NCBI GenBank assembly: GCA_002371465.1
Contig: DFIU01000006.1
Span: 40,172 to 104,171 of the forward strand
Reading direction: 5' to 3'
Source: Lachnospiraceae bacterium UBA3689
Lineage (GTDB): Bacteria; Bacillota; Clostridia; Lachnospirales; Lachnospiraceae
Length of the DNA stretch: 64,000 bases
Below the pieces are notes generated by a model. It saw only the letters and a program-made list of their open reading frames with translations, made no database searches and was not told where the DNA came from. A program made the translations under genes and the position numbers. Numbering within the stretch: the stretch's first letter is position 1; each line of letters opens with the position of its first letter. Of this stretch, positions 17,076 to 26,308 are shown in pieces.

Positions 17076-19771
17076 TTACTTCTTCTCCTCATCAGCTACG
17101 AGTCGTTGGTACATCTTCATCAGTTCTGCAACGCAATCTGCTTCTGACATTTTTATATTGAAACCGTAAGCTTCCATGACCGCCTTGTCATTGGCAATAT
17201 GGGCTTTCCGAAGCTCCGGCGGCATGGTCAGCGGATCATAGAGATCGGCAAGGCTGCTGTCCTGATACAAGGCTCTTGCGTCAAGGATTCCCTGCGCCGT
17301 CTTCCCAATTCTCTGCTTCTGTGCATCGGTCGGCGTGGGGGCCAAGGGAAGTTGTTGTAAACATGATTCACCGTATAACTATAATCACTTTTTAGTCTTC
17401 CGCTTATTGCTCGCATCCAAGCCATATGCACATTAGATTCTAAGATTCCGAACTCGTACAGGGATCCTTTGGGCATAATACGAACCTTATCACTACATAG
17501 TACTCTCTGGTCCATATACCCCATCGGTATATATCTACGTCTTTCAGAAGATACTTGCGGGATAACTATATAATCCCCTGTTGGAAAATTTGACACATGA
17601 AATCTTGTAGGCGTTGCCGCAATCTTTCTTGTCCCTGCACTACTGCTACTTTTCCGATACGCTTTTACCGCTTGCACACGTTTCATCGCTTGCGGCATCA
17701 GCCTTAATTCATTAGGAGAACAGTTACCTAAATACAGACAATATCTTGGCTTACGATTGATAAACTCTCTCGCGCCATACCACGGATGGAAATAAGCTTT
17801 CGCTCTCGTCTCTTTTTGAATGAAGTTGTCCATTTCTTCCTTATCAAAAAGATAGTATCCACCATCTATAGGTTTATTCCCTATCCCAATTTCTGGAACA
17901 TTACAGATTGGACGAGACCGACTAGAAACAAATACATTATCAGCATCAAGAAGATATGCGTTTATATTTTTCACTCCCCGACCAATTCCGTTTTCATCAA
18001 ATAGAATCTTTATTTTAGGATCATTGATATAGCTGAAACCTACAATTACACAATGAACGTGCGCTTTTAGGCTTGCTTCACTATCCCACCGAAATGTACG
18101 GTATGCGAAATTTATGCAAATCCCATTATCAAAGAGCTTCTTCCAAAAAATTGCTGGTTGCTCGCCTTGCGTTATTGTATTAGTCGAAACAAATGCTGCA
18201 TGGATTCCCGATTGTTCCATAAAATCAGCTGCTTTCTTGTACCACGCAGTAACATAGTCCAAATTTCCAGAATCCTTTGTGTCATCAAAAACAGAATGAA
18301 TATCCTCTTTTTGTGACTTGCTCATCCATCTAGCCCCCACAAACGGCGGATTTCCCATGATGTAGTTCAGCTTCTCCGCCGGAATCACATCATTCCAATC
18401 GATGCGCACCGCATTTGCCTCTACGATATTGGCGTTGGTCTTTAAGGGCAGGAACTCCAGGTGCGTGCCATACAGAATGTTCTCCGTCTCTTTCATCATC
18501 TGGCTCTCTGCGATCCAGAGTGCGGTCTTCGCGACGGTCACGGCGAAGTCATTGATTTCAATGCCGTGGAACTGGCCGATAGATACTTTGATCGGATTGA
18601 TCTGCTGTCCGACAAATGACATCTGCCCCGCCGTCTGACCCCGCTCGGAATCCACTAAAGTCTGGATCACTTCATTTTCCAATCTCCGAATCGAAAGATA
18701 CGTTTCCGTAAGGAAATTTCCCGAACCTGAGGCGGGGTCCAGGAACTCAAGGGAAGCCAGCTTTTTCTGATATTCCTCTAATTTCAGCTTCTTCATTCGA
18801 AGTACGGTGATCGATTTAATCTCTGCCAGTTCCTTCTTCAGATCGTCCAGGAAGAGCGGATCAATGACCTTATGGATATTTTCAATCGACGTATAGTGCA
18901 TGCCTCCGGATCGTCTGGTCTCCGGATTCAAGGTCGATTCAAACACCGCCCCGAAAATGGTCGGGCTGATATCTGCCCAGTTAAAATCCTCGCTGGCTTT
19001 TACCAGAAGAAGGTCCCGGATTTCATCCGTAAACATCGGGATCTCAATCCTCTCATCTGCAAAGAGCCCGCCATTTACATAGGGAAATTCGGCAAGTTCC
19101 GGAATTAGATAGAGATCGCGGTCCTCCGCCTTTTGGTCCAGAACATGAAAAAGATCAATTAAGGCTGTTCTCATATGCGCCGTGTCCACACCGGACATAT
19201 AGTCATGGAACATTTCCCTGCGTCCAAAGATCCCGGCATCTTCCGCATAGAGACAGAAAACCAGACGAACGCAGAGGACGTTTAGGCTCTTGAGTGTCTC
19301 TTCATTTTTCGGATCATGATACTGCTTCAGGACGGCATCGTAGAGTTTTCCCACGATATCGCCCGCCTGTATGGAAACTTCCATCTCGTGAGAAATCTTC
19401 TTCACGTCCTTCTTGACCATGAAATCCAGAAGAGAATATTTGCTCGGCAGCTCGATCAAAGAGATCTTGACCGGCTCCGGCACTCTGGCATCCATGTCAT
19501 ACGCCCAGATTTCCGCAAAATTAGACGTCACGATCCACCTCGCCTTTTCCCCATAAGGCAGGTTGTCGTTGTATCGCTTTGCCTGTGCCTCCAGCTCTAC
19601 CATCCTGTCCGGAAACTTCTCCCGAAACTTGCGATGCAGCTCGTCCACGACATAATCGCAGATCACCGGCTCATATGGGGGCATCAATGCCTTCATCAGA
19701 GCTGCCGCCACACGTCCACTCGGGAAGAGCGCCGCCGAGATGATAATGTTCGTGTCAATCATCACCTTCAC
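17076..19771 (-). pseudogene. Chimeric PIN-toxin/DNA methyltransferase gene, truncated and frameshifted
   Basis: Residues 1-62 are the start of a PIN-family toxin ('MIDTNIIISAALFPSGRV', 4-21, with the catalytic Asp). From residue 63 ('QAKRYNDNLPYGEKARWIVTSNF') the sequence becomes a large class I N6-adenine methyltransferase of the type II/BREX-like kind, missing about its first 110 residues. Motif I 'DPASGSGNF' (345-353) and motif IV 'NPPF' (474-477) are intact. Near 17337-17345 the frame breaks at a run of five C on the coding strand: 'NNFPWP' continues into junk, while the normal tail ('TPTDAQKQRI', then 'SSLADLYDPLTMPPELRKAH') continues in another frame down to 17076. The region coding for the specificity domain (about 17350-18330) is visibly AT-richer than its flanks. 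The product is probably non-functional. Confidence 0.85.
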
Positions 19772-20049
19772 GGCGCGTCATCCTCTCTTCTGGACTTTGT
19801 AATCCACTCCGCAATATCATCTTCCGATGTAAAACCGGCCTTTTCCGCTTCTCCCATCATCTGCTCCTGCAGGCGTTTCATCGCATACACGGCAGAATTC
19901 ATAATCCTGATATCCGTGCCGTCTACTATAAATGTGACCCGGTCTCCTACATCAATACCGAGTGCCTCCCGAACATTCTTCGGAATCGTCACCTGTCCCT
20001 TGGACATTACCTTTGCATCATTAACAAATTCTGTAGTCGTTGCTGCCAT
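19768..20049 (-). CDS. AbrB/SpoVT-type antitoxin
   Basis: The protein has 93 residues with the swapped-hairpin AbrB DNA-binding motif 'VMSKGQVTIPKNVREALGI' (14-32) followed by 'VGDRVTFIVDGTDIRIMNS'. The acidic tail 'FTSEDDIAEWITKSRREDDAP' region would bind a PIN toxin. Its stop overlaps the toxin start by 4 nt, the standard antitoxin-toxin arrangement. The toxin is reduced to its first 62 residues, so this is an orphaned antitoxin that may still act as an autorepressor. Confidence 0.9.
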   Translation of the reverse strand: MAATTTEFVNDAKVMSKGQVTIPKNVREALGIDVGDRVTFIVDGTDIRIMNSAVYAMKRLQEQMMGEAEKAGFTSEDDIAEWITKSRREDDAP

Positions 20050-20066
20050 AAAATCATCTCCTTGAA

Positions 20067-20125
20067 AAGTAGGAAAGTAGGGTTTTCCTACTTCTGATTA
20101 TATAAAGGAATGCTGCGCATGGCAA
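20067..20125 (-). promoter_or_regulatory. Antitoxin promoter and operator palindrome
   Basis: Minus-strand -35 TTGCCA (20120-20125), 17-nt spacer and -10 TATAAT (20097-20102). A perfect 10-bp inverted repeat AAGTAGGAAA/TTTCCTACTT (20067-20076 and 20084-20093) lies just downstream of the -10, a likely AbrB-type autoregulatory site. Confidence 0.75.
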
Positions 20126-20210
20126 GAGAAATATTCAAGGTTCCGGCATCCACATATCCGTCGATTAGTAAAATTTCAATGTGATAAACCGGTTTGCCGC
20201 ATATCAGCGG

Positions 20211-21725
20211 TTACTGCTGAAAGTGCTCCTTTGCAAACTCCATATCCTGCACGAGCTCAACCGTGCCGATATACTTACCGGACTTGTCGCGCACAGCTTT
20301 GTACCTGACAAGCATCGCGCGTCCGCCTTTTTCCATCCAGACCGGAACTTCATCCCGGCGATTATTTCTGAAATCATCAATAATCCGGCGCACCATCGGC
20401 TCTATCTTGGGGGGATGGCAGGAAAACACCTCGCGATCAATCGCCATGCCGGGGCGCTTGAAGACCTTTGGCCCTTCATTGAAAAACCGGTTGATGTTAT
20501 TATCATCCACAAATGTTATTTCCAACGGAATTGTGTTCAGGAGTGCGGTAAGCTGATCCACGCTCATATGACCGCCGGGCATAGTGATTTCTCCCCTGGC
20601 TTGGTCTGTCTCGGCCGCAGCCGGGTTTTCGGCATCTTCCCAGATCTCCTGTTCAACGCCAAAGCAAATCGCATAGTCTTTTTCGTCACGATAGATGCCG
20701 CGCCATTCCTCATCGGTAAAATTCACGGCACAAATTGGAAATAAGATATTCTGTTCTTTATAAATCATCTCCTCTGCGCGGGTCAGCACAGGGCCCAGCC
20801 TGGTGTTCCAGTTCTCCCCATGGTCAGCTTCTCCCGCAAGCGTGCCGAGTTCATCACGAATCTCATCATCAACCGTCCACATTACATCGGACGGGCCGGA
20901 TACGCCGTAGTTTACCTTGAGCAGCGGATAGAGCAGATCGCCTTTTTTTGCATAATGCACCGAAAGTTCACGGATTGCGGGGATAAGAGATTCATCACCG
21001 CTTTCCTTGAATGTTGCAAGCAGTTCAGAAAGAGCATGATTCTCTTTTGTCAGCGTATACAGCGGATGGCCGATAATCGCTTCCAATTCGGCGGCACGGG
21101 CTTTCTTGTCCGAATAGTCTTTTTCAGGGAAGGAAGCTTTTTTAGCCAGCTCCTCCTGCGCCTTTTTTCTCAAAAGAGAAGCTTCTACTTCCTTTTCCGC
21201 ATGGGCGATCTTTTCCTCCGCAGTCGCGCCATGAAACAGTGCGGAGTGGACGTCGCAGAGTCTCTGCACTTCGGACAGCGGTATGCCCTCTTTCAACAGT
21301 TCCTGCTCCGCCTGCATGATTTCCGATGCCTCAACCTCACTGAATTCACGAACAAAGTACGCTCTGACATCATCTAAAGATTCCCCCTCGCCAAGCCTTT
21401 TCAGATAGACCTTGAGCTTCTCGGTGCGGTCTGCGGGCGTGCTGACGGCTTCTGCGGTCCCTGCTGCAGGATTCGCGGCATAAACCAGATCCGGCATCTC
21501 GCCCACAAGCTCGAAGCCTTTGCCCATCAAGGTCGTCACAACGTCCTTCATGGGGATATTCTTCATTTTTGCTCCCTTGGGAATCGTCATAATTTTTCCG
21601 ACAGAATGCAGAACGGGTTTTTTCGTAATCTCGGTAAAACCAAGCCCTGCCATAATATCGGTCAGTTCAGGATATTCCTGCGCCAGTTCATAGACTGTTT
21701 TATTCAAATCAAGTTTCCTTGCCAT
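20211..21725 (-). CDS. DUF438 hemerythrin/PAS protein with DUF1858 N-terminus
   Basis: The protein has 504 residues. Domains in order: DUF1858-like (5-60, 'LDLNKTVYELAQEYPELTDIM' region), DUF438 (about 100-170), a hemerythrin-like four-helix section with metal-binding type His/Glu residues ('HPLYTLTKENHAL' near 223, 'HYAKKGDLLYPLL', then 'EEMIYKEQNILFPI'), and a C-terminal PAS-like domain ('LLNTIPLEITFVDDNNINRFF' region near 398). Such proteins are thought to sense O2, NO or redox state through a di-iron site. The ATG at 21725 has AAGGAG nine bases upstream. It is the last gene of the group read away from the Crp/Fnr gene. Confidence 0.88.
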   Translation of the reverse strand: MARKLDLNKTVYELAQEYPELTDIMAGLGFTEITKKPVLHSVGKIMTIPKGAKMKNIPMKDVVTTLMGKGFELVGEMPDLVYAANPAAGTAEAVSTPADRTEKLKVYLKRLGEGESLDDVRAYFVREFSEVEASEIMQAEQELLKEGIPLSEVQRLCDVHSALFHGATAEEKIAHAEKEVEASLLRKKAQEELAKKASFPEKDYSDKKARAAELEAIIGHPLYTLTKENHALSELLATFKESGDESLIPAIRELSVHYAKKGDLLYPLLKVNYGVSGPSDVMWTVDDEIRDELGTLAGEADHGENWNTRLGPVLTRAEEMIYKEQNILFPICAVNFTDEEWRGIYRDEKDYAICFGVEQEIWEDAENPAAAETDQARGEITMPGGHMSVDQLTALLNTIPLEITFVDDNNINRFFNEGPKVFKRPGMAIDREVFSCHPPKIEPMVRRIIDDFRNNRRDEVPVWMEKGGRAMLVRYKAVRDKSGKYIGTVELVQDMEFAKEHFQQ

Positions 21726-21788
21726 AGATGCAAACTCCTTTGCTGTATCCTTCTTAAGCCTGCTTTTCCGCACAGCTTACAAGATATG

Positions 21789-22160
21789 TTAAATCCGTTT
21801 CAACTGCTCCTTCACCCACTTCATGAGGACGACCGCATTGTTATGCTCTTTATCTTTCGCGGCATAGAGGAAAAGTATATCCCGGGATTTTAAGGTTTCC
21901 GCAACCCTTCCGATAAATTCCTCGGCTGCGGGATTCTCGGATAACTCTTCCCGATAAGCTGCTTCAAACCGGTCAAATCGCTCGCCAATATGATTGAACC
22001 ATTTCCTTAAGTCCTTGGATGGAGCCAGGTCTTTGACCCAAAGATCAAGCCGCAGGGTGTCTTTTCTGATACCCCGCGGCCATAAACGATCAATTAAGAT
22101 CCGATACCCTTCATCATCTTCTGACAAATCATAGACCCTGACAGCCTTCAGTTCACGCAT
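21789..22160 (-). CDS. DUF488 family protein (YeaO-like)
   Basis: The protein has 123 residues matching the DUF488/YeaO pattern: 'VRVYDLSEDDEGYRILIDRLWPRG' region (8-31), 'WVKDLAPSKDLRKWFNH' (41-57) and 'LFLYAAKDKEHNNAVVL' (96-112). The function of this family is unknown. It lies between the ferredoxin and DUF438 genes on the same strand and is probably co-transcribed with them. That context suggests a part in the redox or NO response rather than a housekeeping role. Confidence 0.88.
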   Translation of the reverse strand: MRELKAVRVYDLSEDDEGYRILIDRLWPRGIRKDTLRLDLWVKDLAPSKDLRKWFNHIGERFDRFEAAYREELSENPAAEEFIGRVAETLKSRDILFLYAAKDKEHNNAVVLMKWVKEQLKRI

Positions 22161-22195
22161 TTCTTACTCATCTCCCAACAAAAGGTAACCGTCTC

Positions 22196-22381
22196 TTACG
22201 CCTCCTCGATTGCGCCAACCGGGCAGCTGTCCATTGCCTCTGCCGCGCTGTTCAGTTCCTCATTCGGAACATCTCCCTCGATGGCGCAGGCAGTTCCTTC
22301 ATCCGTCATAGAAAACACTGCCGGGCAGGTTCCCGCACAAAGCCCGCAGCCGATACATTCTTCATTAACAACATACTTCAT
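22196..22381 (-). CDS. Small single [4Fe-4S] ferredoxin
   Basis: The protein has 61 residues with the cluster motif CIGCGLCAGTCP (9-20) and a distal Cys in 'MDSCPVGAI', so one [4Fe-4S] cluster is expected. A second complete four-cysteine set is missing, as in monocluster clostridial-type ferredoxins. The ATG at 22381 has GAGG upstream; a slightly longer frame exists. It is a cytosolic electron carrier, placed between the bicupin and DUF488 genes. Confidence 0.93.
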   Translation of the reverse strand: MKYVVNEECIGCGLCAGTCPAVFSMTDEGTACAIEGDVPNEELNSAAEAMDSCPVGAIEEA

Positions 22382-22412
22382 AATACTTTTCCTCACTTTC
22401 TCTTCTTAAAAA

Positions 22413-23069
22413 TCATGCTTCCAGCGTCAGTAATAGGGCCATCTTGAAGCGCTTTGCCGCCTTTACAAAATGAAGACCGCCTTTTGCAAAATGGAAATTC
22501 TCCCCTGCCTTGATCACATGTTCTTTCCCCTCATACCCGATAACGCCTTCTCCATCAAGGGCAAAAATCAGGGCTTCCCCCGGCGCTGCATGTTCCGAAA
22601 GCCCCGTTCCTTCATCAAATGCCATGACGACAAATTTCATCTTGTCGTTATGCATGATATCCATGTTGACAATCTGACCTTCCGCATAGGGTACTTTGTC
22701 CGCCAGGTTAAAGACCTCACCAGCTTTAATGGTTTCGTTCATTCTGTTCTTCCTCCTTACCGCAATTTCTATGTAAACCGCGCCCTCACGAGTTCTCATT
22801 CCAACAGGCACGCTCACCGGCGTGATGACCGCCTCTCCGGATCTGACCTGTCCGAAACTTCCGCTGCCACTATAGACCTCCAGACTGCCCCCAACTGCAA
22901 GTAAAAGCTTGTGGCAGGGATAAAGTTCCGCACTGATGTCTGTATCTTTTGCCATCGAAAAACAGATGACGGCGTTCTCTCCGCTATGGATTTCTTTGGA
23001 TATGGTACACCCCGGAAGCGGAGCATGGTCCCCTGCAAGAGAAAACACTTCTCCAACCTTTACTTTCAT
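22413..23069 (-). CDS. Two-domain cupin protein
   Basis: The protein has 218 residues made of two cupin repeats (about 1-105 and 110-218). The second keeps a recognisable cupin ('LSEHAAPGEALIFALDGEGVIGYEGKEHVIKAGENFHF' region, 155-192). The first lacks most metal-ligand histidines. It is the first gene of the minus-strand group, directly beneath the palindrome at 23203. Bicupins of this kind are frequent next to Crp/Fnr regulators in Clostridia, but no reaction has been assigned to them. Confidence 0.85.
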   Translation of the reverse strand: MKVKVGEVFSLAGDHAPLPGCTISKEIHSGENAVICFSMAKDTDISAELYPCHKLLLAVGGSLEVYSGSGSFGQVRSGEAVITPVSVPVGMRTREGAVYIEIAVRRKNRMNETIKAGEVFNLADKVPYAEGQIVNMDIMHNDKMKFVVMAFDEGTGLSEHAAPGEALIFALDGEGVIGYEGKEHVIKAGENFHFAKGGLHFVKAAKRFKMALLLTLEA

Positions 23070-23202
23070 TTGACCACCACCTCTATTCGTCTGGGTTTTG
23101 CCGTGCCGGGCAGCCTCTTATGCCGTCCTCTTGCCATGCAAACCGTACCCTTGGCTTCCTGTCCGGCTCACCATCAAGTATATAATTTTAATTTCCAAAA
23201 TT

Positions 23203-23220
23203 CTGTATCTCCGGATACAG
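23203..23220. promoter_or_regulatory. Candidate Crp/Fnr operator
   Basis: A perfect 7-bp inverted repeat CTGTATC-TCCG-GATACAG lies in the 203-nt gap between the divergent bicupin and Crp/Fnr genes. The 4-nt spacer and two-fold symmetry fit a Crp/Fnr dimer site. It could control both directions. Confidence 0.7.
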
Positions 23221-23272
23221 TTTTAAATTTATTTATCGTATACTATGATCAAAACTAAAAGGAGAAAAGCTT

Positions 23273-23947
23273 TTGAAAGACTCTGCCTTAGAAAAATGTT
23301 CCTTATTTTCTGATATCCCGGCAAAGGAACTGCGGGAAAACCTGGAAACAGTTCCCCATCATATTCAATACTACGCAAAAGGCGAAACCATCTTCGAGAT
23401 GATGGAACCTGCCAATCGGATCGCTATTATTCTGGAGGGACGGGTCCAGGCGCAAAAGCCCTTCCCCAACGGCAGCCAGATCAATTTCTCTGCCCGCCTG
23501 CCGGGAGAAATCATCGGACCTGCAGCAGTATTTTCAAAAAGCAAGCGCTATCCCTGCGACGTGATTGCGCTGGAACCCGCTACCCTTATGGTCTTTCAGG
23601 AACATGATATCCTGCTTCTTTTGCAACAGGATATCCGGATTCTCAAGCATTTTATCACGGAGCTTGCCTCTGCCACTTACCTGCTGCAGCAGCGGCTGGA
23701 GCTCCTCTCTTACACCGGGATTGCGCAAAAAATCGCCTACTATCTCCTGATTCAGGCAAAGCAGTTGGAGTCAAATGCAGTTCCCATACCGGATTCTGTT
23801 TCCAACTGGGCTCTGATCCTGCATGTTTCCCGCACCTCTTTGCACCGGGAGCTGAAAAATATGCAGACAGGTGGTCTGCTTTCTTATCAGCCTCCTGTCA
23901 TCAACATAAAAAACACTGCTGCCTTAGAGCAGCTATTGAGCAAATAA
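23273..23947 (+). CDS. Crp/Fnr-family transcription regulator
   Basis: The protein has 224 residues: a cyclic-nucleotide-binding-like beta-roll (about 10-120) and a C-terminal winged helix ('SNWALILHVSRTSLHRELKNMQTGG' region, 178-202). No N-terminal cysteine cluster like that of Fnr is visible, so it probably does not carry an Fe-S cluster; heme or another ligand is possible. It begins with TTG, with AGGAG eight bases upstream. It is divergent from the bicupin/ferredoxin/DUF488/DUF438 genes and most likely controls them. Confidence 0.93.
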   Translation: MKDSALEKCSLFSDIPAKELRENLETVPHHIQYYAKGETIFEMMEPANRIAIILEGRVQAQKPFPNGSQINFSARLPGEIIGPAAVFSKSKRYPCDVIALEPATLMVFQEHDILLLLQQDIRILKHFITELASATYLLQQRLELLSYTGIAQKIAYYLLIQAKQLESNAVPIPDSVSNWALILHVSRTSLHRELKNMQTGGLLSYQPPVINIKNTAALEQLLSK

Positions 23948-24089
23948 AAAAACCATCTCTACCGGCTTAAAAAACAGGATTTGCCAAAAATAAATCAGCG
24001 AACCGCAAAAAATCCCCACAGACCTCTACCCTCAAGGCTTGTGAGGATCACCATAACCGGTTTTACTCAAGCTCACCTATAAAAATTTA

Positions 24090-25418
24090 TCATAAAAATT
24101 TTGCCTGCTCCAGGACCAGCTGCTTGGCCTCGTCAAAGGCAAGACCATTTTCCCCTGCGATCCGGGCGATATCCTCATATTCCGGATAGCACTTCTTCCG
24201 CTCGCCAAGCCGGACCACCTTGATGCGGGCAGGTCCACACTTGGTCATAACTTGCGCCATTTCCCGTTTCAGGCAGGACCGCTCCAGCTTAAGGCGGCGA
24301 ATTCCGATCGTGGTCGTATCCCGGAAAATGATCTCTTCCATCTTCTCCGCCTGATCGACCGTGCAGATGACATTGAGTTGCCAGGCGGGACGGTTCTTTT
24401 TCATATAGCATGGGACATAATGGACATCTCGCGCCCCGGCTGCCATCAGTTCCTCCATGACATAGCCCAGCTGTTCCCCGGTACTGTCATCGATGTTGGT
24501 TTCCAACTTCATGATCCGATCTTCATGATTTTCAAGATCTTCACCAGCTTGGACAGCAGAGGTCGCGCGGACAGGCTCTTCGATGGGCTCGATCAGCATG
24601 GCGCGGACCATGCTGGGGATATTGTACTTACGCTTGCCCGCTCCGATTCCGATCTTTAGTATCCGGAAATTTTCAGGAAGTTTGTCCTCCGTCTGAACCG
24701 CTGCCGCAAATGCAGCCCCGGTCGGCGTCACCAGTTCTCCTTTTCTTGACACATCGATATGGAGGGGCAGCCCCTCTTCCTCAGCAATATTTAATACCGC
24801 GGGGACCGGTACCGGCAGGATACCGTGCTGACTGCGGATATTGCCCGTTCCCTCCGTAACGGATGGAATGATGACGCGGTCGATGTCAAGGCTGTCAAAG
24901 AGGACGGCTGCCGCCACAATATCGACGATGGAATCCACCGCTCCGACCTCATGAAAATGCACCTGATCCACAGCGGTATCGTGAGCCTTTGCCTCCGCCT
25001 TGGCAAGGATCGTAAAGATCTTTAGAGCCAGCTCCCTGGCTCCTTCCGTCATCTTAGCTTTGGCAAGGATCTCCTTAATATCCGCAAAGCTCCTATGCTC
25101 GTGATGGTGATGAGCATGACCAAAGCTATGATCTTCATGGCTATGTCCATGCTCATGCCCTTCTCCTCTGAAATCCCCGAAGAGGTAGTCCATGTCGTGG
25201 TCATGATTTTCATGTTCGGCGTCGAGGATGACATTAAAGTCACAGCAGTCAATCGCCGCTTTTTTTACCCGGCTGATCACGGTCCGGAAGCCGCTCACCG
25301 GCAGGCTCCTTAGCGCCTGATCCAGGGCTTCCTGATCTCCGCCCAGATCAATGAGGGCAGCCGCCGTCATATCTCCGCTGATGCCGGAATGAAGTTCCAG
25401 ATACAAGGTATTTCCCAT
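24090..25418 (-). CDS. larC: LarC, nickel insertion in nickel-pincer nucleotide synthesis
   Basis: The protein has 442 residues in a single uninterrupted frame, unlike Lactobacillus plantarum where larC is made through a programmed frameshift. The opening 'LELHSGISGDMTAAAL' and the His-rich segment (about 70-108, rich in H, D and E) are typical of LarC, which uses CTP to insert Ni into the pincer nucleotide. The His-rich loop probably stores or delivers nickel. It follows larB after a 94-nt spacer of 16-bp repeats. Confidence 0.95.
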   Translation of the reverse strand: MGNTLYLELHSGISGDMTAAALIDLGGDQEALDQALRSLPVSGFRTVISRVKKAAIDCCDFNVILDAEHENHDHDMDYLFGDFRGEGHEHGHSHEDHSFGHAHHHHEHRSFADIKEILAKAKMTEGARELALKIFTILAKAEAKAHDTAVDQVHFHEVGAVDSIVDIVAAAVLFDSLDIDRVIIPSVTEGTGNIRSQHGILPVPVPAVLNIAEEEGLPLHIDVSRKGELVTPTGAAFAAAVQTEDKLPENFRILKIGIGAGKRKYNIPSMVRAMLIEPIEEPVRATSAVQAGEDLENHEDRIMKLETNIDDSTGEQLGYVMEELMAAGARDVHYVPCYMKKNRPAWQLNVICTVDQAEKMEEIIFRDTTTIGIRRLKLERSCLKREMAQVMTKCGPARIKVVRLGERKKCYPEYEDIARIAGENGLAFDEAKQLVLEQAKFL

Positions 25419-25447
25419 AACGTTCCCCCTGTCTATATTCCGCTTGT

Positions 25448-25541
25448 CCCTACCAGTCTTAAACTGTACCGGTTTTGATCCTGATCGGTCTTAATCCCTA
25501 TCGTCTTAAGCCTTACCGGTCCTGATCTTTATCGGGCTGCC
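25448..25541 (-). repeat. 16-bp tandem repeat, about 6 diverged units
   Basis: Units start at 25448, 25464, 25480, 25496 (one base short), 25511 and 25527, with consensus near CCTTACCGGTCTTAAT. Examples are CTGTACCGGTTTTGAT (25464-25479) and CCTTACCGGTCCTGAT (25511-25526). The fifth unit contains the larB stop and the sixth lies in its last codons, so the array grows out of the 3' end of larB into the larB-larC spacer. Confidence 0.75.
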
Positions 25542-26283
25542 GTTCCGCCAGCCGGTTAATCTGGGTCGCCATATAGCCCGCTCCATAGCCGTTGTCGATA
25601 TTGACCACCGCCACGCCGTTGGCGCAGGTGTTGATCATGGTTAAAAGGGCGGAAAGTCCGTGCATGCTGGCGCCGTACCCAACCGAAGTCGGAACCGCGA
25701 TGACCGGGCTGGAAACCAGTCCGCCCATGACGCTGGCAAGCGCCCCTTCCATGCCGGCGGCGACGATAACACAGTTGGCTTTCTGAATCACTTCGACCCT
25801 TGAAAGCAGCCGATGAAGACCGCTGACCCCGACGTCATAGATCCGTTCCGTCCTGGACCCGAAATATTCCGCGGTTTGAGCCGCCTCTTCCGCGACCGGC
25901 ACATCCGCCGTTCCCGCTGTGCAGACAGCGATCAGACCCTTCCTTTCTTCAGGTTCTTTGGTCTCTATTTTCAGGATTCTGCCGACCGGATCGTACTGGG
26001 CCTCCGGCAGGACCGCCTTGACCAGGTCATACTGATGGCGCGTCGCGCGTGTCCCGAAAGCGCGCCCGTCCTCTTCCACCATTTTCTGATAGATCTGAAC
26101 CAGATACTGGTCCTCTTTCCCGGCACAGTAGATCACTTCCGGAAAACCGGTCCGAATCTTTCTGTGCGTGTCCAGCTTGGCAAAGCCCAGGTCCTCGTAG
26201 GGTTCCGCCTTAAAGTAGCTCTCCGCGTCGTCGATCGAGATCTCGCCCGTCTTTACCCGTTCCAGAATATCTCTTGTTTCCAT
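25513..26283 (-). CDS. larB: LarB, nicotinate adenine dinucleotide carboxylase/hydrolase
   Basis: The protein has 256 residues of the PurE-like LarB family, which carboxylates nicotinic acid adenine dinucleotide and cleaves it to a mononucleotide, the first step to the nickel-pincer cofactor. Family segments are 'KIRTGFPEVIYCAGK' (near 42) and the C-terminal PurE-like core 'GMEGALASVMGGLVSSPVIAVPTSVGYG' region near 178-205. The ATG at 26283 has GGAG nine bases upstream and lies inside the end of larE. The last residues (KDQDR) are written by the tandem repeat unit. Confidence 0.94.
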   Translation of the reverse strand: METRDILERVKTGEISIDDAESYFKAEPYEDLGFAKLDTHRKIRTGFPEVIYCAGKEDQYLVQIYQKMVEEDGRAFGTRATRHQYDLVKAVLPEAQYDPVGRILKIETKEPEERKGLIAVCTAGTADVPVAEEAAQTAEYFGSRTERIYDVGVSGLHRLLSRVEVIQKANCVIVAAGMEGALASVMGGLVSSPVIAVPTSVGYGASMHGLSALLTMINTCANGVAVVNIDNGYGAGYMATQINRLAERQPDKDQDR

Positions 26284-26308
26284 TTTTATCTGCTCCAATC
26301 GGACCGGC

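Noticed and set aside
24090..25418. Programmed frameshift in larC as in Lactobacillus
   Set aside because: The frame is continuous over 442 residues, so no frameshift is needed here.
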